13,394 nt of DNA from positions 15,659-29,052 of the forward strand of contig BQKZ01000892.1 of assembly GCA_036244855.1 (NCBI GenBank). Reading direction: 5' to 3'. Positions within the stretch are counted from its first letter, which is position 1. Each line of letters opens with the position of its first letter. The notes under the pieces were generated by a model. The model had not been told where the DNA came from, searched no databases, and saw nothing but the letters and a program-made list of their open reading frames with translations. The position numbers and the translations under genes are program-made. Below are positions 8,570 to 13,394 of this stretch, piece after piece. The stretch comes from Temnopleurus reevesii. Lineage: Eukaryota > Echinodermata > Echinoidea > Temnopleuroida > Temnopleuridae.

Positions 8570-9056
8570 CAGGGCGCTACAAACCCACTTGCCTGAATGC
8601 CCGGGGCAACAAAATTGAGCCATCGGGCAAGCAAATGAAATTGTCACTTGCCCGATCGGGCAAGCAATGGTTTTAAAATAACTTTTCAGTTTGGTCTGTC
8701 CATAAATTCTTCATTATTAGGCCATATATACCTCTCATATCCAGTTGCAAGAGCTAATGCCCCGGTCACATAGGACCCCGGAAGCAACACGATTCACCCC
8801 GACTCTTTGTTAATTCACAGTTAACTGCCTCAGAACAACGAGTCGGGGTGAATCGTGTTGCTTCCGGGGTCCTAATGTGACCGGGGCTTAACATTTGACC
8901 AACTTCAGTGACAACTAAACCCAACTAGATTGATGTGCAGCTGCTTTTGTTTGCTTGATTGTGTTTAAGGCAATAGGAATTCGTGTTCGGGCAAGTAATT
9001 GGAAAAGCAACATGCCCGACCGGGCAAGTGGTGCGAACAATTCTTGTAGTACCCTG
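8570..9056. mobile_element. Non-autonomous DNA element with GGGCAAG-rich inverted ends, carrying a nested palindrome
   Basis: The left end CAGGGCGCTACAA and the complemented right end CAGGGTACTACAA are inverted copies, followed by CCACTTGCC-type blocks on both sides. The motif CGGGCAAG or its complement CTTGCCCG recurs in the subterminal regions (about 8590, 8623, 8646, 8655 on the left; 8988, 9013, 9020 on the right). Clustered subterminal motifs are typical transposase-binding arrays, for example in hAT and CACTA elements. CAGAG occurs immediately outside both ends (8565-8569, 9057-9061), which could be a 5-bp target duplication or chance. The central 8759-8887 palindrome belongs to another family. 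Confidence 0.65.
8759..8887. mobile_element. GTCACAT-family palindromic MITE, nested
   Basis: Arms GCCCCGGTCACATAGGACCC through AACACGATTCACCCCGACTC are mirrored almost perfectly on the right, with one extra T in the right arm. The arms are about 54 bp and the centre about 20 bp, for a total of 129 bp. The related copy at 4320-4397 shares the terminal sequence. The flanks read CTAAT on the left and TTAAC on the right, so a TTAA-like target is possible but not shown. The element lies inside the 8570-9056 element. Confidence 0.8.
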
Positions 9057-9161
9057 CAGAGTTGTGCTTCATTAAGTACATCTAAGCATATCAAACTCCG
9101 TGAATGACTGGTGACCCTCCCCTGCATGCACTAATAACTCCTGGCACTGAATCGCATCCGA

Positions 9162-9226
9162 GAAAGGATCACCAGTCGTTCGTAAAGTCATGCATAGATA
9201 TCAAACAGCTTTAGGAAACAGATCCC
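9162..9226. mobile_element. Remnant of the GTGTTTCACC foldback family
   Basis: This 65-bp stretch aligns without gaps to 8003-8067, the right half of the palindrome. CCAGTCG, TAAAGTC, TGC and GGAAACA-type blocks are shared in the same order and spacing. A short partner ACTGGTGACC at about 9106-9115 could be the remains of the left arm, but it is close to the end of the neighbouring element. Confidence 0.55.
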
Positions 9227-9267
9227 ATGACTAAGATGTTTTTCGTTTTGACGCTTTCACCAATGAT

Positions 9268-9303
9268 AAATATTTGGTACAGCTTTTAGCTTACCAAATA
9301 TTT
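9268..9303. other. Compact perfect-stem hairpin
   Basis: AAATATTTGGTA (9268-9279) pairs with TACCAAATATTT (9292-9303). Inside, AGCT-TTT-AGCT extends the stem to about 16 bp with one bulged C and a 3-nt loop. The function is unknown. There is no U-tract to suggest a terminator. Confidence 0.6.
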
Positions 9304-10467
9304 CAGAAGGTTGGAAGGTCTGCTGCGAGTGTTTTCTTGACTTTATACCCTGCATTTATTTGTGCTATCTGACATTATATTAAACATTTAGATGTATTTG
9401 TTGTTCCGAAAATGTTCGAACGACTGAGGTCCATTTATCTTCTTATATTTTGAAAGAAATCATCTAACTAGTTTGCAAGACCCTTGGCTTCGGTTTTCCG
9501 CGATGTGTTGCACAAAGTTATGCATCCATCCGCCAAGGCAAGAGGAAGAAGCAATGCACTTCGTGATGCAGTGAGCAAATGCATTGTGCACTGCATATGC
9601 TAAAATCAAATGGCAGTGGTCTGTGCCTGCAGACGAGCATCTAAAAGTGTCCTTAGTTTTAGACTTGAAGTAAATATCCTGGATATGTCATATTGTTTAC
9701 TGACAGTAGCCAAAAAGTCATATTTACACCATTTAAACATGGTCTTCCTCTGTAGGATGAACATGGATCCATGAAACAATCACCTTCAGCTATCATAAAA
9801 ATGGTAACATAATAGACCCGATTTCGAATCTGGACTTTTGACCAATTTTTCAAACATTCAACAATGTTTTGTTCTATCTTAATTAATTTCCTGAATATAA
9901 CAGCTAGATTTGATCCAGCATGCTAAGTTCTTGAATACGACAAACCAGAAACTACAACATTTTTGCCAAAGTTGATGGCCATATTGTGGGGATTGCAAGC
10001 CATGATTGTCTTGTACAGCTAGTGCATATGGTCATAAACAAACCCTTTCACCAGTTTCCTTTTGCACTCCTCATCCCCAGAAATTCATTTATTTTTAAAT
10101 CTTCATGAAAGATTCTAGTTTTACAAAACCAATTGGGAAGATAGTGACAAAAATACACACATTGTAACATCACGTAACGCTATCACAGCAACAAATGTAT
10201 CAAAGCTCACTATAGAATTTTACAAGTAGTCTTGCATCAAGGCAAAAAAGTGAAGAGTTGTAAACAGGTCCTTAGCATGTGTTGCGCTCCCAAGGGATAA
10301 TTGAATGGGACAGCTTGAAGGAAGAATAGCAGACAGGTGTGAGGCATAAAGAGTAATTGAAGCCTGACATTCACAGCTGGATTGCCCATCTATGTAGAAT
10401 AGACTTAATAGATATGGACTGCCTACGATCATAATGCCTTTGGAGTGGGAGGTTTGTCAATAGATTG
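9304..10467. other. Unique A+T-rich sequence, no clear gene
   Basis: Apart from the weak EGF-like stretch at 9659-9853 (minus strand), I see no gene. The region 9490-9600 has several TGCA-containing inverted repeats (for example ATGCAGTG and CACTGCAT), but their borders cannot be defined. Confidence 0.5.
9659..9853 (-). pseudogene. Possible decayed EGF-like exon (very tentative)
   Basis: The minus-strand open stretch encodes about 64 residues. From about residue 25 it reads GDCFMDPCSS, then RPCLNG, and later YPGY. EGF-like domains typically read DxC..PCxNGGxC..CxCxxGYxGxxC. The first half of that pattern is present, but the fourth cysteine and the CxC pair before the Gly-Tyr are missing. A possible splice acceptor (T-rich stretch ending in AG) lies about 15 bp upstream of the similarity. 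This could be a diverged or dead exon of an extracellular EGF-repeat protein, or chance similarity. Nothing around it looks like further exons. Confidence 0.2.
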
Positions 10468-10892
10468 CAGGGATTGAAGTTTAAATTTCCAGGGGAGCTA
10501 TAAATAGTTCTCCTGAAGGCTCTCGGGGATAATTTTAGGTGAGCTAAATTAACCCTCTCACTCCCTTAGTCGCATTTAGGTGACATTGGACACTGTTAAC
10601 AAGGAAGAATGAATCTGCTCTTGTTTCACTATATACTGCCCTCTACTGTTGAGTTATGTACCATTGGAAAGCTAAAGAGTGCAGCTCTCCAATGAATACG
10701 AACAGCAGGTGTATAGTGCGATTTTCCTTTCTGACAAATTGGATTGAATATACAAATTGTGATTTTCTCAAAAAGTAGCCGATACTGAGAGGGTTAAATC
10801 TTTGTGTAGTAAGATATCACTCCCCCTAAAATCATTTAAGGGGAGCTGTAAGAGAGCAATGGCTCTCACTCCCCCTTAAATTTCATTCCCTG
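10468..10892. mobile_element. Foldback MITE (CAGGGATTGAA ends), interrupted by a TTAA-type MITE
   Basis: The left arm CAGGGATTGAAGTTTAAATT..GGGGAGCTAT..GCTCTC..ATTTTAGG (10468-10537) is mirrored by the right arm at about 10820-10892. The complement of the right arm reads CAGGGAATGAAATTTAAGG..GAGAGCC..GCTCCCCTT..ATTTTAGGGGG. Without the central insertion the element would be about 180 bp. No target duplication was recognised at the outer ends. No coding capacity is seen. Confidence 0.7.
10553..10793. mobile_element. piggyBac-like MITE flanked by TTAA
   Basis: The termini CCCTCTCACT and, complemented from the right, CCCTCTCAGT form a 10-11 bp inverted repeat with one mismatch. They lie directly inside TTAA on both sides (10549-10552 and 10794-10797). 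TTAA duplication and a CCC-starting end are hallmarks of the piggyBac superfamily. The interior has short inverted segments (TTGGAAAGCT..AGCTCTCCAA at about 10664-10692) and no coding capacity. It is inserted in the foldback element 10468-10892. Confidence 0.8.
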
Positions 10893-11647
10893 AAATTTGA
10901 AAGAGAAAACACTTTCGGCGCAAATGTTACAATATAACTCATCAAATAGGATTTTGTATGACATATGATTTGTTGGAACAGCAACAACAAAATGTGACAT
11001 TCAGAAAGAAGGTATAAAATTTCTTGTTAACTGGAAGCCATTGACCAATTGTTCAGCCATCAGGCTAGACACGAGGAAAGCTTATACAAACTTTTAAAAA
11101 TCCTGAGGTTTGTTGGACTAATTTATTAGTGTTACTTTTGAATCTTTATGTACATATCCATTACAAAATATCTGTGAGAAATCTGATATACGCATATCTC
11201 CCAAAAAATGCCCACAAAATTGTGATTCTACAACGAATATTGCAATCTTGGAAAATTATATGTGGCTGAGGGAAGTTGGAAATTTCACTGCATTCTACAA
11301 CATTAAATGAATGTAATAAATCCCCAAGTTAAGAGTAAGTACTTCATTGAATGTAATCCCAAAACGTTAGGCACAAAATATAAATATGAATAATGACCAT
11401 AATCTCTCTTTAGGCACAAAACTGTATAAAGTCACTGGAAATGATTACCCCCAAATCACACAACAAATTAAAATGGTGCATATCTTGTTCATTAATTCAT
11501 TAAAAGGTGAAAAGTCATCAGAAAAATGTGACTGCCCATGCACACTTACCAACCTAAATCAATATTTTTGGCCAATAAGACAAAAAATTCTTTGGTTGCC
11601 TTCCATTAACGGACCCTATGAAAATGACCGAACCTGAATTTTCTGTG
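10893..11647. other. Unique A+T-rich sequence, no gene seen
   Basis: An open stretch at 11386-11637 (83 residues, plus strand) has no recognised domain. No transposon termini were seen. Confidence 0.5.
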
Positions 11648-11790
11648 GAGGCGCCGTAGTGTAGTCGTTCCGACTCTCGCCTTTCAACCAGTGAGTCATA
11701 GGTTCGAATCCCACCCATGGCGTTAATTTCCTTCAGCAAGAAATTCATCCACATTGTGCTGCACTCGACCCAGGTGAGATAAATGGGGAC
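11648..11790 (+). mobile_element. tRNA-derived SINE, 3'-truncated or diverged copy
   Basis: GGAGGCGCCGTAGTGTAGTC through CCCATGGCGTTAATTTCC and on to CACTCGACCCAGGTGAG matches the head and first part of the body of the SINE at 3579-3886 with few differences. After about 11790 the match is lost, in GGCAGTAGTAGTAAATTG repeats, and the GCGCTATATAA tail is absent. The tRNA-like head is 11650-11724 with A box TAGTGTAGTCG and B box GGTTCGAATCC. Loss of the 3' end is unusual for a LINE-mobilised SINE, whose truncations are normally 5'. Later deletion or a different subfamily tail is possible. Confidence 0.85.
11650..11724 (+). other. tRNA-like head of SINE (pol III promoter)
   Basis: The acceptor strands GCGCCGT (11651-11657) and ATGGCGT (11717-11723) pair, and the anticodon loop CTTTCAA gives TTC. 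The B box GGTTCGAATCC matches the consensus exactly. The anticodon stem is poorly paired, and no pol III T-run terminator follows directly. It is therefore part of a retroposon and not a working tRNA gene. Confidence 0.75.
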
Positions 11791-11923
11791 GGCAGTAGTA
11801 GTAAATTGTAGTAAATTGACAAATCATAGTAAACCTATAGATATCTTCCACAACAATTGTGTAAATTTGTTCAAAAACCTATTTAAAAAAAGGAACATAA
11901 TTATACACAGTGTATATATAATA

Positions 11924-12098
11924 CAGTCTAACCTCGTTATAACGAGGTCGTTGGGACCAGAGGAATTACCTCTTTATATTGAAACCTTGTTATATCAGGG
12001 TCAAAATACAATAAAATACAAAGAGATGGGACCAGGAAAATTACCTTGTTATAACGAAAGCTCGTTATATCAGTGCTCTTTATAATGAGGTTTGACTG
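11924..12098. mobile_element. Tc1/mariner-pogo (Tigger)-like MITE flanked by TA
   Basis: The element is 175 bp with termini CAGTCTAACCTCGTTATAAC on the left and, complemented, CAGTCAAACCTCATTATAAA on the right. TA dinucleotides lie directly outside (11922-11923, 12099-12100). The interior repeats CTCGTTATAACGA-like blocks in several places. A CAGT start with a TA duplication matches the pogo/Tigger branch. No coding capacity is seen. Confidence 0.8.
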
Positions 12099-12131
12099 TA
12101 CCTTTATCCAACTGACTGATTGATTTTAGTA

Positions 12132-12293
12132 CAGTCCAACCACTGATAAAATTAAGAGCTTAATGAAACATGGTGATTTTTAGGACCCCACCTCTCTGCT
12201 TTTGATTCCATTTTAACCCTGATGTAATAAGGCTTCGAAATAAATTGAAAATTTTGCTGTTCCTAAGGACTCCGTTATCAGAAGGTTCAACTG
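12132..12293. mobile_element. Second pogo-like MITE flanked by TA
   Basis: The termini CAGTCCAACCACTGATAA and, complemented from the right, CAGTTGAACCTTCTGATAAC form an imperfect inverted repeat of about 20 bp bordered by TA (12130-12131, 12294-12295). TAGGACC..and CTAAGGA-type blocks continue the mirror inside. The end sequence is related to the neighbour at 11924-12098, but the interior differs. Confidence 0.7.
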
Positions 12294-12568
12294 TACCCCT
12301 TCATCAAGCATTGGAGAAACAAAAAGAATATGGAATATTTATATAGATTGGCAGGCATGCTGTATATAACTTGAAAACATTACATTTCAATAATTTACGA
12401 TGAATGTCACGTTTCAAGCCATCTTTGGACAATCACATTTTTCTTACAAATCTGCCTTTAATAGACACACGCTCAAAGGCTGACCGGTGAATGCAGAACA
12501 AACGATTCTAAAAAATCATACAAAATATATGTATCCTCTGTGTGCCGAGAAACACACCAGCGCAGACT

Positions 12569-12573
<5 letters not shown>

Positions 12574-12600
<27 letters not shown>

Positions 12601-12601
12601 A
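12574..12601. repeat. (AT)n microsatellite
   Basis: An uninterrupted alternating A/T run of about 28 nt, self-complementary and able to form a cruciform. Confidence 0.95.
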
Positions 12602-12682
12602 ATTCATATCACATTTTTATAAAAAGACAAGAGGTGCTAGCCTTCTGGAATATTCATGAGGATAGATATCAAAATGTGAATA

Positions 12683-12876
12683 CGGTCAAACCGGTCTAAC
12701 ATGGCAACCTTGGACAGGTTGCCTCTATAGACAGGTTCTTTAACACACATTTTCAACTGTAGGGAACCATTTAGGTGGCCAGTGTTGACAGGCTCATTAT
12801 AGACAACTGACCACTCAGACAGGTGGCCTCTAAGACACAGTAGACAGGTGGTCACTATAGACAGGTGGTCACTACA
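12683..12876. mobile_element. Third pogo-like element with internal GACAGGTGG repeats
   Basis: The left end CGGTCAAACCGGTCTAAC, preceded by TA, resembles the ends of the two MITEs to the left. The interior is rich in GACAGGT(T/G)G (about 12714, 12731, 12818, 12843, 12860). The last two form a clear 17-bp tandem, GACAGGTGGTCACTATA then GACAGGTGGTCACTACA (12843-12876). No matching right terminal repeat was found, so the right end is uncertain or lost. Confidence 0.6.
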
Positions 12877-12887
12877 GTGTGTCTCAA

Positions 12888-13090
12888 TAAAAACGTAACA
12901 CTTTTGAAATGGTTGGCAAATTGAGCATATATGGTTTTATGAAGAAATGTTGATATGTATGGAAAGCTGAAGGATTGACCTTTCCAATGACATGAAAAAT
13001 TTTAAATAAAAATCATGCTTCGATGAACAGTAATCACTTAAGTTAGATGTATGAAAATGTGCCTGCGCAGGATTTTCCTTTCAATTTTGG
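12888..13090. other. Possible diverged relative of the 10553-10793 MITE interior
   Basis: TGGAAAGCTGAAG..CTTTCCAATGA (12960-12990) and GGATTTTCCTTTCAATTTTGG (about 13070) resemble TGGAAAGCTAAAG..CTCTCCAATGA (10665-10694) and CGATTTTCCTTTC..AAATTGG (about 10720) in the same order. The spacing is longer here. The TTAA-flanked ends are not visible, so the relationship is tentative. Confidence 0.35.
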
Positions 13091-13094
13091 ACAA

Positions 13095-13114
13095 GTAAGC
13101 TACTTGTAGCTTAC
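13095..13114. other. Perfect 9-bp hairpin
   Basis: GTAAGCTAC (13095-13103) and GTAGCTTAC (13106-13114) are separated by two bases. No associated element was recognised. Confidence 0.5.
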
Positions 13115-13230
13115 AAAAAGATTTATCTGAGATATTTAGGATCGATGGATCAACAGGGTATTTTGATAAGATTGAATACCATCCCTTTTACTCTGTTATT
13201 CATCAATTCCAAAAAAAAAAACACTGCCCC

Positions 13231-13256
13231 CACAAACACACACACACGCACACACT
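13231..13256. repeat. Short (CA)n microsatellite
   Basis: A mostly alternating CA run with a few interruptions, just downstream of an A10 run at 13211-13220. The rest of the segment to 13394 is A+T-rich without a recognised feature. Confidence 0.75.
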
Positions 13257-13394
13257 TCCACTCCCATCGTATTGTAAAAAAAAGTGAAATCTTTTTATGT
13301 AAGATGTTCATGTTGTTTTTATTTTCTTCTTATTTACAACTGCTTTGTTCATCTTAAAATGAAAGATCTGACAAAAATAATCGTCCCGATAATC

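Noticed and set aside
9490..9600. Foldback element with TGCA-containing repeats
   Set aside because: Short inverted segments exist, but no paired termini or duplication could be defined.
11554..11754. 66-residue minus-strand frame (and 79-residue frame at 3550-3789)
   Set aside because: They mostly overlap the SINE copies and have no recognised domain, so the coding potential is an artefact of the repeat.
12574..12601. TATA-box promoter
   Set aside because: It is a plain dinucleotide repeat with no downstream gene.

Overview
This window reads as gene-poor, A+T-rich eukaryotic nuclear DNA, either intergenic or from a long intron. No convincing protein-coding gene, rRNA, functional tRNA or CRISPR array is visible. 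It contains tRNA-derived SINEs with an internal pol III promoter and an (ATT)n tail, many short non-autonomous DNA transposons (MITE or foldback type) with recognisable target-site duplications, and long micro- and minisatellites. The SINE tail (GCGCTATATAAA-like followed by ATT repeats) and the range of MITE types remind me of marine invertebrate deuterostomes such as sea urchins. That taxonomic guess is inference only.

Layout. 1-1370 is a pyrimidine-biased minisatellite with a unit of about 88 bp, interrupted by (CT)n tracts. 1470-1800 is a compound trinucleotide array (ATG/GAT, then GGT-interrupted, then AAT). 2441-2842 is a foldback element that carries a hAT-like MITE (2559-2730) with a perfect 8-bp target duplication. 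3145-3219 is an isolated 75-nt hairpin. 3579-3886 is a complete minus-strand SINE. 4320-4397 and 8759-8887 belong to one GTCACAT-ended palindromic family. 4636-4837 is a long-TIR element with a 9-10 bp target duplication. 5954-6008 is a 5'-truncated SINE tail with a 7-bp duplication. 6495-6688 is a long-armed inverted repeat. 7895-8069 is an almost perfect palindrome related to the 2441-2842 element and to a remnant at 9162-9226. 8570-9056 is an element with GGGCAAG-rich ends that carries the 8759-8887 palindrome. 10468-10892 is a foldback element that carries a TTAA-flanked piggyBac-like MITE (10553-10793). 11648-11790 is a plus-strand SINE head. 11924-12098, 12132-12293 and 12683-12876 are three MITEs that share a CAGTCNAACC-type end. 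(TA)n and (CA)n microsatellites lie near the right end.

No genes work together here. The story is layered transposition. In three separate cases a younger palindromic or TIR element sits almost exactly at the centre of an older foldback element. One weak minus-strand open stretch (9659-9853) has an EGF-like cysteine pattern and is the only hint of coding ancestry.
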